DNA from: Desmodesmus armatus
Taxonomy: Eukaryota; Chlorophyta; Chlorophyceae; Sphaeropleales; Scenedesmaceae
DNA length: 64,000 bases
Direction: 5' to 3'
NCBI GenBank assembly: GCA_007449985.2
Contig: VIIQ02000227.1
Location: 62,001-126,000, forward strand
Part shown: positions 51,361 to 64,000 of the stretch, in pieces
Layout: every line of letters begins with the position of its first letter
Numbering within the stretch: position 1 is the first letter of the stretch
Made by a program: the position numbers and the translations under genes
Notes under the pieces: generated by a model
Told to the model about the DNA's origin: nothing
The model's database searches: none
Seen by the model: the letters and a program-made list of their open reading frames with translations, nothing else

Positions 51361-54037
51361 GGCTGCTTGATCACCTTTTCCAGCTTTGCTAAGTCGTGCG
51401 TCGTCCCTGGTCGCTGTCATGAGTAGAATGGGGCACAACCTTTTGGCCATGACATCAGGGGCCCTCACCAGATCACATCATGCAACGCTAGGCGCATGGC
51501 ACTGTCACGCGACCAATCTGCAGAAGGGGTTACCCAGTGGTGGAGGAACTGCGGCTCTCAATAAGGGTGTGCATGAACTGCACAATGGTGCCTGTCACAC
51601 TGTGCCACCTTATTGACTGTAATAACAACGTAGTGCCACCTCAGCCGGGGCGTCTGCTGGTGACCTGTCATGTTCTCATGCTCTGTGCTGTGCTGTGCTG
51701 TGTTGCGTGCATGCTGTGAAGGCAACTCATGGCGTGTTCACGTGGTGCTGCTGGTGTAGCTGTAGGGGCCGATGCATTGTGAATGTAGCCACATATCTGG
51801 CAGAGCCGCAGCGCATGGACCCACACACAAGAAAGGTGCGCACACTGTGCAAGGCTTGCAGCTGGCCACACAGATTGTAAGCAAGTGCACCAGGGCTTGA
51901 ATGAGTCAGTTTGACCATGTCACCTCCCATCCCTGAAGCCAGCGCCAGAAAGCAGCAGCAGTAGCAGGCAGTAGCAGTGGCTGGCAGCAGCACTCCTCTG
52001 CCTTGGCTGCTGCAATCAGGGTGCCACCCTGATGAACTTCAGTCAATTGTATGCACGGTTGCAGCATTTGAGAGGAAATGCATGGGTGGCACTCTCTGTC
52101 CGCAATAGCTACCCTGCCTTACAGGGTCCCAAGCACATGCACATGACTCTCTGTGCAACTTTCAAGCTGCTTAATGGCATATCCTGCTCATACCCCCCCC
52201 CCCCCCCCTGATCCCCACATGATCAACTTCAGATCACCGTCAGCCACTTGTCCATCAGCCATACCCCGTTGCTGCTACACACAGCTTCTGGCCCTCAGAA
52301 ACCTGAGCGGCACTTGCTGCTACGTACACACTTTCCCCTCACCAACTAGCAAGGCTGGCGCAGGCGACCTGTGACCAAACAGCCTCAGTGCAGCAGTGCT
52401 GCTGAGGCGATCTCCGTGCAGCGGCAGACACTTGCTGCTGCTATTGCTGCTACAGTAGTGGCAGGCCTGCAGGGTTGTAGGGGAAGGACGACATGCAAAG
52501 ATCTGGCGGTGAAATAGCCAAGGTGAGCCGCTCACCTACCAGGCTGGTAGCGAAATGGATGTTGATGTTGTGCAACCAAGCAGGGTCTTAGGCGACCTAT
52601 GTTGTCTCCACAATGATCGCGCCATCCAGCTGACCTGAGATGTGCCTTACTTCTGGTGTTTGTACCGCACTGTTGGTGTTGGCAACAGCAACCTAGGACT
52701 CCGGGCAGCTTGGGGGTGCTATTCAGTAAGTTATTGCAGATGAGAAGGAGGGGAGGGGGAAGGGAGGGACAGGGGGGAGACAGGTGCAGCTGTCTGGGGA
52801 GGAAACATGGGCATGGGAGCCTCCCGAGGGGGAGGCAGCAAGGTTCAGCTGATGAGGGGGGGGGGCACGTGTTGGGGGCTGGGGAGGGGGTATATGTATG
52901 TGTGTGCACTGTACTGTAAACCCTCAAACCACAAATACCACACGCTAACCGACCAGCTTCCAGTTTGCCTCGGTGAAGAATGCATATAGTGTTGCGAGCA
53001 ACTACCGCCTGTGTTGGCAAATGAATCACCGTGTAGGGACTACAGCATTCTGGAGGGTCAGGCCTGCAGCATTCTGGAGGGTCAAGCTTGCAGCTGTGTT
53101 GGCGCTGTTGCCGCTGCTGCTGGATGCACCGACCCATGGAGCATGCTGGTGTATCGTGCGTGGCAGGTCGTCCCACCTTGGCAACACCACCCCACCACTC
53201 ATGCTAACATGTGTGCTCAGCGGCTGCTGTTGCATGCTGCTCCACGTAGGCGTGCTGTGGCTGGAGGTGCTGTTGCAAAACATAGTTGTGCTGCGTCAAT
53301 GCCCATGCTCTGTCTGCTGTGGCGGTGGTACAGCCAGGCCAGTGCATGGCGATATACAAGCAACACAAAGACAGACACCAGAAACAACATGCCATCCATC
53401 TTCCACTGCAACATCATGTTGCATGTTCCACTGGATGATCCTTTTAATGTAGCATGCCACCCCTGGGTGACTACCCGGATTACCAGCCGTGTGTTGATTG
53501 TGAGCTGGGCGGCAGCAAGTTTCAGGAGGACCGTTCCGTTGTATGCTAGAGCAAGGGCTGCTGCAGCACACACCATTGAAGCTATCAGCTTCAGTTGAAT
53601 TCAAATCACCGGGTGCACTGTTAATGCCTCTCATGACATTATATTACGCATTGCTTATGTGTGAAAGATGTTTCTGGTTGACGTTGGCAGTCACTAATGT
53701 TGTGTTGTCTGTCAACTTCAGTCAATCGATATGTCAACATGACACGTGTACTTTGAGGGGCCGTGGCATGAGTTGAACATGCCTGTGGTGTGTGTGCACA
53801 CACATCACAGCTTCCCACACGGCCATGTGCAAGCAGGTGACACCCGCTCACACACCTTCCGCCAGCATTCACACTTGGTATTTTTACGGCTTACCCTCAC
53901 CTAGCCTAGCTGCCTGCATGAAAGTGTATATCCTTTTCACGGATGAGAATGGTCATCCGATGTTAGTGATCAACAAAATTAGTGATACTGCCAGCATGAA
54001 GGTCTTCAAGCTCAGCAGTGGGAACGACAGGTCCTAC
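51361..54037. other. Spacer with unassigned exon-like fragments
   Basis: No gene could be assembled. Protein-like plus-strand stretches are AEPQRMDPHTRKVRTLCKAC (~51800-51860) and FASVKNAYSVASNYRLCWQM (~52962-53022). They lie over 1 kb apart, lack recognisable motifs and may belong to an unrecognised gene. C-run and G-run tracts at 52194-52209 and 52855-52864 resemble intron borders of the genes upstream. A short duplication, GCATTCTGGAGGGTCA, is at ~53045 and ~53069. Confidence 0.4.
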
Positions 54038-54049
54038 GATAGGGGAAGA

Positions 54050-54833
54050 GGCTCTATGGTTAATCTAGTTGGGCTACGAGGGGGCAAGAGGCTCTATGGT
54101 TAGACTAGTGGGGCTACGAGGGGGCAAGAGGCTCTATGGTTAGACTAGTGGGGCTACGAGGGGGCAAGAGGCTCTATGCTTAGACTAGTGGGGCTACGAG
54201 GGGGCAAGAGGCTCTATGCTTAGACTAGTGGGGCTACGAGGAGGCAAGAGGCTCTATGGTTAGATTAGTGGGGCTACGAGGGGGCAAGAGGCTCTATGCT
54301 TAGACTAGTGGGGCTACGAGGGGGCAAGACGCTCTATGGATAGACTAGTGGGGCTACGAGGGGGCAAGAGGCTCTATGGATAGACTAGTGGGGCTACGAG
54401 GGGGCAAGAGGCTCTATGGTTAGACTAGTGGGGCTACGAGGGGGCAAGAGGCTCTATGGTTAGACTAGTGGGGCTACGAGGGGTCAAGAGGCTCTATGCT
54501 GAGACTAGTGGGGCTACGAGGGGGCAAGCGGCTCTATGGTTAGACTAGTGGGGCTACGAGGGGGCAAGAGGCTCTATGGTTAGATTAGAGGGGCTACGAT
54601 AGGGCAAGAGGCCCTATGGTTAGACTAGTGGGACTACGAGGGGGCAAGACGCTCTATGGTTAGACTAGTGGGGCTACGAGGGGGCAAGATGCTCTATGCT
54701 TAGACTACTGGGGCTACGAGGGGGCATGAGGCTCTATGGTTAGACTAGTGGGGCTACGAGGGGGCAAGACGCTCTATGGATAGACTTGTGGGGCTACGAG
54801 GGGGCAAGAGGCTCTATGGTTAGACTAGTGGGG
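54050..54833. repeat. 40-bp satellite, left block (~20 copies)
   Basis: Tandem 40-bp units containing GGGGCTACGAGGGGGC, AAGAGGCTCTATG and TTAGACTAGT. Copies here differ at several positions (GAGACTAGT, GACGCTC, GATAGGGC, TTAGATTAGAG), so this is the older edge of the array. Confidence 0.97.
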
Positions 54834-57106
54834 CTGTCTCGCCGTATGACGGCGTGTGCACAGTGTGGCGTGGTCCGCTAGCTAGGTACAGGCACACATA
54901 TGAGTTGTGCCTGTGCTGGTCAAAGCTTGAGGTTTAGGTGTTGAGCACTGACTGCGCCGTGCATTTGAGGCAAGCAAACCCCGAGAGAGGCGAGCTCTCT
55001 CGGGTCCTATCGCGTGTGTATGATGTAGTCTGTCGGGCACGCTGGTGCGTGCAGTCTACTGTAAGTCACTCCTGCTCAACCTACATGAAGGCCACCACGC
55101 CCAAGTTCACGCACAGGACTGCTAGTAGTAGTGACAATGCAGCTAGTCAGTAACAGTGCAGGCGTTCCTACCCAAGAGAGCTCCTGTAGCCTAAAAACCT
55201 CTGAAGCTGCTGCCACTGTGGCCGCCGGTGTGCTCTCAAACAGCCCCTTACTCTCAGCCGCATGCAGCTCCAGGTCCACCTAGTCAGTAACATTGCAGGC
55301 GTTCCTACCCGAGAGAGCTCCCTTGGGATGGTTCGGCGTGGCAGAGCAGTTATGATGGGGCACTGCTAGTGAGGGCCTGCGGCGGGCGAGGCGCTTCCGC
55401 GAGCATTTCATCGTCACGATGGAGTTATACATTTCCAATGTCGTCATTGGACCGACAGCGAAGGAGAGATGTTACTGCTGGTGCAGTGCAGAGAGAGCCG
55501 CAGCGCCTCGTAGCACCATGGTCTAAAGTCCTGAGAAAACTGCAGTGTGGATGTAGCAAGGTGTCCCACCAGTTGGTTACACAGCAACGCCGGCACACCG
55601 CACCACAAAAACCAGCATTTGCCTGCAACAGACAGAATTGATCAAACCAACAACAACTCCCTTGGGATGGTTCGGCGTGGCAGAGCAGTTGTGATGGGGC
55701 ACTGCCAGTGAGGGCCTGCGGCGGGCGAGGCGCTTCCGCGAGCATTTCATCGTCACGATGGAGTTATACATTTCCAATGTCGTCATTGGACCGACAGCGA
55801 AGGAGAGCTGTTACTGCTGGAGCAGCAGCAGCAGTAGCAGTCACTGCGGGGCCCAGCTGTGAGGACAGCTGTGGAAGCAGGGGTCAGGCACAGCCAGGAG
55901 AGCTGTGAGTACCTTCTCAGGGCTGGTTGGAAAGGAGACGGCTTGGCAATGTTGCTGTATCGTGTCATGGAGTGTTCTGGTCGAAGCAGCAGGAACGCAG
56001 CAGGGCTGGTGTGCTGAGGTGCCCTGCGTGCCCAGTGGCTTGTGAGCAGTTGCAGCAGCTGTGAGCACAGGACGGGGGGGGGGGGGGGGCACTGAGGGGT
56101 TGTCTGGTACACCATGTTGTCCCTGTGCATTGTACTTGTGTTCATGGCAGCAGGAGAGCTGCGTCAGTGTGAGCACAAGGCACGCTGGCACAGGTGTGGG
56201 CGTGTGCATCATGGCTGTGGGTTGGCAGCTGTTGAGGTGTGAGCTGACATGCATGGTTGCATGGGTCAGCAGGGCCAGGACAGGGTCCCAAGGTTGGGAC
56301 AACGTGGGCCAGCAGCGCTGGGCTGGGGGGGCATCGAGACAGCCACCAGCACCCTGATGATTTGCAGTGGTTGGGCACTGCAAGCAGTTGTCAAGAGCAG
56401 TTCGGTTGATGCCAAGTGTGGCATGTGTGTGGGCCAGGCATGTCGTCCATGCAGCAGAGCAGCCGATAGTTGTTGATTGTTGATAGGCTCAGGGCCCCAG
56501 GCTGCAGTTCACAATCGGCACCAGACACTTGCAATAGTGGTGCGTGTTTGCCTGGTTTCTTGCTCCACTGAACGCTTGTGTATGCATGGATGGCTTCCCT
56601 TTTTGTTTCAGCAGGAACACTGTGTGCATGGTGTCAACACTGCATGGTGGTGCAGATGTTGAGGGGGGGATGGCGTGCATCCGCCGTGAAAACCCCTCCG
56701 CCGCAACCTGACGTGACAGCTGTCACGCCGTATGACGGCGTGTGCACAGTGTGGCGTGGTCCGCCAGCTAGATACAGGCACACATATGAGTTGTGCCTGT
56801 GCTGGTCAAAGCTTGAGGTTTAGGTGTTGAGCACTGACTGCGCCGTGCATTTGAGGCAAGCAAACCCCGAGAGAGGATAACTCTCTCGGGTCCTATCGCG
56901 TGTGTATGATGTAGTCTGTCGGGCACGCTGGTGCGTGCAGTCTACTGTAAGTCACTCCTGCTCAACCTACATGAAGGCCACCACGCCCAAGTTCACGCAC
57001 AGGACTGCTAGTAGTAGTGACACTGCAGCTAGTCAGTAACAGTGCAGGCGTTCCTAATGGCGTGCATCCGCCGTGAAAACCCCTCCGCCGCAACCTGACG
57101 TGACAA
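54834..57106. repeat. 2.27-kb modular island inside the 40-bp satellite
   Basis: Module A (~335 bp, from CGCCGTATGACGGCG to AGTGCAGGCGTTCCTA) occurs at ~54840-55171 and ~56726-57056. Module B (~50 bp, ATGGCGTGCATCCGCCGTGA to ACCTGACGTGACA) occurs at ~56669-56717 and 57057-57105, the second copy joining the satellite directly. Between A and B, a ~150-bp module starting CTCCCTTGGGATGGTTCGG occurs twice (~55319 and ~55659). The order is A-X-B-A-B, so the second A-B lacks X. No coding domain was recognised. X also holds a G-run (56074-56089). Confidence 0.85.
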
Positions 57107-60100
57107 GGCTACGAGGGGGCAAGAGGCTCTATGGTTAGACTACTGGGGCTACGAGGGGGCAAGAGGCTCTATGGTTAGACTAGTGGGGCATCGAGGGGGC
57201 AAGCAGCTCTATGGTTAGACTAGTGGGGCTACGAGGGGGCAAGAGGCTCTATGGTTAGATTAGTGGGGCTACGAGGGGGCAAGCAGCTCTATGCTTAGAC
57301 TAGTGGGGCTACGAGGGGGCAAGAGGCTCTATGGTTAGACTAGTGGGGCTACGAGGGGGCAAGCGGCTCTATGCTTAGACTAGTGGGGCTACGAGGGGGC
57401 AAGAGGCTCTATGGTTAGACTAGTGGGGCTACGAGGGGGCAAGAGGCTCTATGCTTAGACTAGTGGGGCTACGAGGGGGCAAGAGGCTCTATGGTTAGAC
57501 TAGTGGGGCTAAGAGGGGGCAAGAGGCTCTATGGTTAGACTACTAGGGCTACGAGGGGGCAAGGGGCTCTATGCTTAGACTAGTGGGGCTACGAGGGGGC
57601 AAGATGCTCTATGCTTAGACTAGTGTGGCTACGAGGGGGCAAGAGGCTCTATGGTTAGACTAGTGGGGCTACGAGGGGGCAAGAGGCTTTATGCTCAGAC
57701 TAGTGGGGCTACGAGGGGGCAAGAGGCTCTATGGTTAGACTAGTGGGGCTAAGAGGGGGCAAGAGGCTCTATGGTTAGACTACTAGGGCTACGAGGGGGC
57801 AAGGGGCTCTATGCTTAGACTAGTGGGGCTACGAGGGGGCAAGGGGCTCTATGCTTAGACTAGTGGGGCTACGAGGGGGCAAGAGGCTCTATGGTTAGAC
57901 TACTGGGGCATCGAGGGGGCAAGAGGCTCTATGCTTAGACTAGTGGGGCTACGAGGGGGCAAGAGGCTTTATGCTCAGACTAGTGGGGCTACGAGGGGGC
58001 AAGAGGCTCTATGCTTAGACTAGTGGGGCTACGAGGGGGCAAGAGGCTCTATGGTTAGACTAGTGGGGCTACGAGGGGGCAAGACGCTCTATGCTTAGAC
58101 TAGTGGGGCTACGAGGGGGCAAGAGGCTCTATGGTTAGACTAGTGGGGCCTCGAGGGGGCAAGAGGCTCTATGGTTAGACTAGTGGGGCTACGAGGGGGC
58201 AAGAGGCTCTATGGTTAGACTAGTGGGGCATCGAGGGGGCAAGAGGCTCTATGCTTAGACTAGTGGGGCTACGAGGGGGCAAGAGGCTCTATGGTTAGAC
58301 TAGTGGGGCTACGAGGGGGCAAGGGGCTCTATGCTTAGACTACTGGGGCTACGAGGGGGCAAGAGGCTCTATGGTTAGACTAGTGGGGCTACGAGGGGGC
58401 AAGAGGCTCTATGGTTAGACAAGTGGGGCTACGAGGGGGCATGAGGCTCTATGCTTAGACTAGTGGGGCTACGAGGGGGCAAGCAGCTCTATGGTTAGAC
58501 TAGTGGGGCTACGAGGGGGCATGAGGCTCTATGCTTAGACTAGTGGGGCTACGAGGGGGCAAGCAGCTCTATGGTTAGACTAGTGGGGCTACGAGGGGGC
58601 AAGAGGCTCTATGGTTAGACTAGTGGGGCTACGAGGGGTCAAGACGCTCTATGCTTAGACTAGTGGGGCTACGAGGGGGCATGAGGCTCTATGGTTAGAC
58701 TAGTGGGGCTACGAGGGGGCAAGAGGCGCTATGCTTAGACTAGTGGGGCTACGAGGGGGCAAGAGGCTCTATGGATAGACTACTAGGGCTACGAGGGGGC
58801 AAGAGGCTCTATGGATAGACTACTAGGGCTACGAGGGGGCAAGAGGCTCTATGGTTAGACTAGTGGGGCTACGAGGGGGCATGAGGCTCTATGCTTAGAC
58901 TAGTGGGGCTACGAGGGGGCAAGAGCTCTATGGTTAGACTAGTGGGGCTACGAGGGGGCAAGAGGCTCTATGGTTAGACTAGTGGGGCTACGAGGGGTCA
59001 AGACGCTCTATGCTTAGACTAGTGGGGCTACGAGGGGGCATGAGGCTCTATGGTTAGACTAGTGGGGCTACGAGGGGGCAAGAGGCTCTATGCTTAGACT
59101 AGTGGGGTACGAGGGGGCAAGAGGCTCTATGGTTAGACAAGTGGGGCTACGAGGGGGCATGAGGCTCTATGCTTAGACTAGTGGGGCTACGAGGGGGCAA
59201 GAGGCTCTATGGTTAGACTAGTGGGGCTACGAGGGGTCAAGAGGCTCTATGGTTAGACTAGTGGGGCTACGAGGGGGCAAGAGGCTCTATGCTTAGACTA
59301 GTGGGGCTACGAGGGGGCAAGAGGCTCTATGGTTAGACTAGTGGGGCTACGAGGGGGCAAGAGGCTCTATGCTTAGACTAGTGGGGCTACGAGGGGGCAA
59401 GAGGCTCTATGCTTAGACTAGTGGGGCTACGAGGGGGCAAGAGGCTCTATGGTTAGACTAGTGGGGCTACGAGGGGGAAGAGGCTCTATGGTTAGACTAG
59501 TGGGGCTACGAGGGGGCATGAGGCTCTATGGTTAGACTAGTGGGGCTACGAGGGGGCAAGAGGCTCTATGCTTAGACTAGTGGGGCTACGAGGGGGCAAG
59601 AGGCTCTATGGTTAGACTAGTGGGGCTACGAGGGGGCAAGAGGCTCTATGGTTAGACTAGTGGGGCTCGAGGGGGCAAGAGGCTCTATGCTTAGACTAGT
59701 GGGGCTACGAGGGGGCAAGAGGCTCTATGGTTAGACTAGTGGGGCACGAGGGGGCAAGAGGCTCTATGCTTAGACTAGTGGGGCTACGAGGGGGCAAGAG
59801 GCTCTATGGTTAGCACTAGTGGGGCTACGAGGGGGCAAGAGGCTCTATGCTTAGACTAGTGGGGCTACGAGGGGGCAAGAGGCTCTATGCTTAGACTAGT
59901 GGGGCTACGAGGGGGTAAGAGGCTCTATGCTTAGACTAGTGGGGCTACGAGGGGGCAAGAGGCTCTATGGTTAGACTAGTGGGGCTACGAGGGGGCAAGA
60001 GGCTCTATGGTTAGACTAGTGGGGCTACGAGGGGGAAGAGGCTCTATGGTTAGACTAGTGGGGCTACGAGGGGGCAAGAGGCTCTATGGTTAGACTAGTG

Positions 60101-63100
60101 GGGCTACGAGGGGGCAAGAGGCTCTATGCTTAGACTAGTGGGGCTACGAGGGGGCAAGAGGCTCTATGGTTAGACTAGTGGGGCTACGAGGGGGCAAGAG
60201 GCTCTATGGTTAGACTAGTGGGGCTACGAGGGGGCAAGAGGCTCTATGCTTAGACTAGTGGGGCTACGAGGGGGCAAGAGGCTCTATGCTTAGACTAGTG
60301 GGGCTACGAGGGGGCAAGAGGCTCTATGGTTAGACTAGTGGGGCTACGAGGGGGCAAGAGGCTCTATGCTTAGACTAGTGGGGCTACGAGGGGGCAAGAG
60401 GCTCTATGGTTAGACTAGTGGGGCTACGAGGGGGCAAGAGGCTCTATGGTTAGACTAGTGGGGCTACGAGGGGGCAAGAGGCTCTATGGTTAGACTAGTG
60501 GGGCTACGAGGGGGCAAGAGGCTCTATGTTAGACTAGTGGGGCTACGAGGGGGCAAGAGGCTCTATGGTTAGACTAGTGGGGCTACGAGGGGGCAAGAGG
60601 CTCTATGGTTAGACTAGTGGGGCTACGAGGGGGCAAGAGGCTCTATGGTTAGACTAGTGGGGCTACGAGGGGGCAAGAGGCTCTATGGTTAGACTAGTGG
60701 GGCTACGAGGGGGCAAGAGGCTCTATGGATAGACTAGTGGGGCTACGAGGGGGCAAGAGGCTCTATGGTTAGACTAGTGGGGCTACGAGGGGGCAAGAGG
60801 CTCTATGCTTAGACTAGTGGGGCTACGAGGGGGCAAGAGGCTCTATGGTTAGACTAGTGGGGCTACGAGGGGGCAAGAGGCTCTATGGTTAGACTAGTGG
60901 GGCTACGAGGGGGCAAGAGGCTCTATGCTTAGACTAGTGGGGCTACGAGGGGGCAAGAGGCTCTATGGTTAGACTAGTGGGGCTACGAGGGGGCAAGAGG
61001 CTCTATGCTTAGACTAGTGGGGCTACGAGGGGGCAAGAGGCTCTATGGTTAGACTAGTGGGGCTACGAGGGGGCAAGAGGCTCTATGCTTAGACTAGTGG
61101 GGCTACGAGGGGGCAAGAGGCTCTATGGTTAGACTAGTGGGGCTACGAGGGGGCAAGAGGCTCTATGGTTAGACTAGTGGGGCTACGAGGGGGCAAGAGG
61201 CTCTATGCTTAGACTAGTGGGGCTACGAGGGGGCAAGAGGCTCTATGCTTAGACTAGTGGGGCTACGAGGGGGCAAGAGGCTCTATGGTTAGACTAGTGG
61301 GGCTACGAGGGGGCAAGAGGCTCTATGGTTAGACTAGTGGGGCTACGAGGGGGCAAGAGGCTCTATGCTTAGACTAGTGGGGCTACGAGGGGGCAAGAGG
61401 CTCTATGGTTAGACTAGTGGGGCTACGAGGGGGCAAGAGGCTCTATGGTTAGACTAGTGGGGCTACGAGGGGGCAAGAGGCTCTATGGTTAGACTAGTGG
61501 GGCTACGAGGGGGCAAGAGGCTCTATGGTTAGACTAGTGGGGCTACGAGGGGGCAAGAGGCTCTATGCTTAGACTAGTGGGGCTACGAGGGGGCAAGAGG
61601 CTCTATGGTTAGACTAGTGGGGCTACGAGGGGGCAAGAGGCTCTATGCTTAGACTAGTGGGGCTACGAGGGGGCAAGAGGCTCTATGGTTAGACTAGTGG
61701 GGCTACGAGGGGGCAAGAGGCTCTATGGTTAGACTAGTGGGGCTACGAGGGGGCAAGAGGCTCTATGGTTAGACTAGTGGGGCTACGAGGGGGCAAGAGG
61801 CTCTATGCTTAGACTAGTGGGGCTACGAGGGGGCAAGAGGCTCTATGGTTAGACTAGTGGGGCTACGAGGGGGCAAGAGGCTCTATGGTTAGACTAGTGG
61901 GGCTACGAGGGGGCAAGAGGCTCTATGCTTAGACTAGTGGGGCTACGAGGGGGCAAGAGGCTCTATGGTTAGACTAGTGGGGCTACGAGGGGGCAAGAGG
62001 CTCTATGGTTAGACTAGTGGGGCTACGAGGGGGCAAGAGGCTCTATGGTTAGACTAGTGGGGCTACGAGGGGGCAAGAGGCTCTATGGTTAGACTAGTGG
62101 GGCTACGAGGGGGCAAGAGGCTCTATGCTTAGACTAGTGGGGCTACGAGGGGGCAAGAGGCTCTATGCTTAGACTAGTGGGGCTACGAGGGGGCAAGAGG
62201 CTCTATGGTTAGACTAGTGGGGCTACGAGGGGGCAAGAGGCTCTATGCTTAGACTAGTGGGGCTACGAGGGGGCAAGAGGCTCTATGGTTAGACTAGTGG
62301 GGCTACGAGGGGGCAAGAGGCTCTATGGTTAGACTAGTGGGGCTACGAGGGGGCAAGAGGCTCTATGGTTAGACTAGTGGGGCTACGAGGGGGCAAGAGG
62401 CTCTATGGTTAGACTAGTGGGGCTACGAGGGGGCAAGAGGCTCTATGGTTAGACTAGTGGGGCTACGAGGGGGCAAGAGGCTCTATGGTTAGACTAGTGG
62501 GGCTACGAGGGGGCAAGAGGCTCTATGGTTAGACTAGTGGGGCTACGAGGGGGCAAGAGGCTCTATGCTTAGACTAGTGGGGCTACGAGGGGGCAAGAGG
62601 CTCTATGGTTAGACTAGTGGGGCTACGAGGGGGCAAGAGGCTCTATGGTTAGACTAGTGGGGCTACGAGGGGGCAAGAGGCTCTATGGTTAGACTAGTGG
62701 GGCTACGAGGGGGCAAGAGGCTCTATGGTTAGACTAGTGGGGCTACGAGGGGGCAAGAGGCTCTATGGTTAGACTAGTGGGGCTACGAGGGGGCAAGAGG
62801 CTCTATGGTTAGACTAGTGGGGCTACGAGGGGGCAAGAGGCTCTATGGTTAGACTAGTGGGGCTACGAGGGGGCAAGAGGCTCTATGGTTAGACTAGTGG
62901 GGCTACGAGGGGGCAAGAGGCTCTATGGTTAGACTAGTGGGGCTACGAGGGGGCAAGAGGCTCTATGGTTAGACTAGTGGGGCTACGAGGGGGCAAGAGG
63001 CTCTATGGTTAGACTAGTGGGGCTACGAGGGGGCAAGAGGCTCTATGGTTAGACTAGTGGGGCTACGAGGGGGCAAGAGGCTCTATGGTTAGACTAGTGG

Positions 63101-64000
63101 GGCTACGAGGGGGCAAGAGGCTCTATGGTTAGACTAGTGGGGCTACGAGGGGGCAAGAGGCTCTATGGTTAGACTAGTGGGGCTACGAGGGGGCAAGAGG
63201 CTCTATGGTTAGACTAGTGGGGCTACGAGGGGGCAAGAGGCTCTATGGTTAGACTAGTGGGGCTACGAGGGGGCAAGAGGCTCTATGGTTAGACTAGTGG
63301 GGCTACGAGGGGGCAAGAGGCTCTATGGTTAGACTAGTGGGGCTACGAGGGGGCAAGAGGCTCTATGCTTAGACTAGTGGGGCTACGAGGGGGCAAGAGG
63401 CTCTATGGTTAGACTAGTGGGGCTACGAGGGGGCAAGAGGCTCTATGGTTAGACTAGTGGGGCTACGAGGGGGCAAGAGGCTCTATGGTTAGACTAGTGG
63501 GGCTACGAGGGGGCAAGAGGCTCTATGGTTAGACTAGTGGGGCTACGAGGGGGCAAGAGGCTCTATGGTTAGACTAGTGGGGCTACGAGGGGGCAAGAGG
63601 CTCTATGGTTAGACTAGTGGGGCTACGAGGGGGCAAGAGGCTCTATGCTTAGACTAGTGGGGCTACGAGGGGGCAAGAGGCTCTATGGTTAGACTAGTGG
63701 GGCTACGAGGGGGCAAGAGGCTCTATGGTTAGACTAGTGGGGCTACGAGGGGGCAAGAGGCTCTATGCTTAGACTAGTGGGGCTACGAGGGGGCAAGAGG
63801 CTCTATGGTTAGACTAGTGGGGCTACGAGGGGGCAAGAGGCTCTATGCTTAGACTAGTGGGGCTACGAGGGGGCAAGAGGCTCTATGGTTAGACTAGTGG
63901 GGCTACGAGGGGGCAAGAGGCTCTATGGTTAGACTAGTGGGGCTACGAGGGGGCAAGAGGCTCTATGGTTAGACTAGTGGGGCTACGAGGGGGCAAGAGG
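57107..64000. repeat. 40-bp satellite, right block (~172 copies, runs off the edge)
   Basis: Same unit as the left block, continuing to the window end. Copies from ~57100 to ~60050 carry many variants and a few indels. From ~60540 to 64000 almost every unit is identical except a G/C choice (ATGGTTAGAC or ATGCTTAGAC). A stretch of about 20 consecutive G-type units lies at ~62600-63360. Local higher-order copies exist: a TACTAGGGC/AAGGGGC pair at ~57541 and 57781, 240 bp apart. Confidence 0.98.

Noticed and set aside
57107..64000. CRISPR array
   Set aside because: Units are contiguous 40-bp repeats with no unique spacers and no cas genes; it is a satellite in eukaryotic DNA.
57107..64000. Telomere
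   Set aside because: The 40-bp unit has no TTTAGGG or TTTTAGGG runs; a subtelomeric location is possible but not shown.

Overview
This is nuclear DNA of a green alga, probably a chlorophycean (volvocalean-like) species. The evidence is intron-dense genes with GT-AG borders, pervasive CAG/CTG runs coding poly-Gln and poly-Ala, many homopolymer G/C tracts, a TGTAA polyadenylation-type motif 74 nt past one stop codon, and a eukaryotic tRNA-Thr. There are no operons, Shine-Dalgarno sites or CRISPR arrays. The species itself cannot be fixed from the sequence.

Layout. 1-3320: 3' part of a minus-strand tandem-BRCT protein of 53BP1 type, cut by the left edge and crossing three reading frames. 4985-11500: a G-rich minisatellite of about 60 bp x ~107. 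13531-19947: an 11-exon minus-strand CobW/COG0523 metallochaperone GTPase (519 aa). It is head-to-head, with a 368-bp shared upstream region, with a 12-exon plus-strand oxysterol-binding-related protein at 20316-27251 (613 aa). 28827-38115: a 10-exon plus-strand DUS3-type tRNA-dihydrouridine synthase with two CCCH zinc fingers. 38300-38946: a hAT-like MITE. 39171-43452: a 253-bp satellite (~17 copies). 43537-48495: a non-autonomous LTR retrotransposon with 480-bp LTRs inserted in that satellite locus. 48967-50103: a transposon-derived ORF. 51275-51348: tRNA-Thr(AGT). 54050-64000: a 40-bp satellite (~20 + ~172 copies) split by a 2.27-kb island and running off the right edge.

The three central genes are housekeeping functions (metal delivery, lipid transfer, tRNA modification) and show no sign of acting together. 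What is unusual is their intron architecture. At twelve or more exon borders a piece of exon with its own splice site has been copied one to three times into the adjacent intron. Introns also repeatedly carry a G-run just after the donor and a C-run just before the acceptor. I consider this the most interesting signal in the window. The exon models were built by hand from splice sites and conserved protein motifs; the phases close exactly for the CobW and ORP genes, and for DUS3 apart from two apparent 1-nt deletions.
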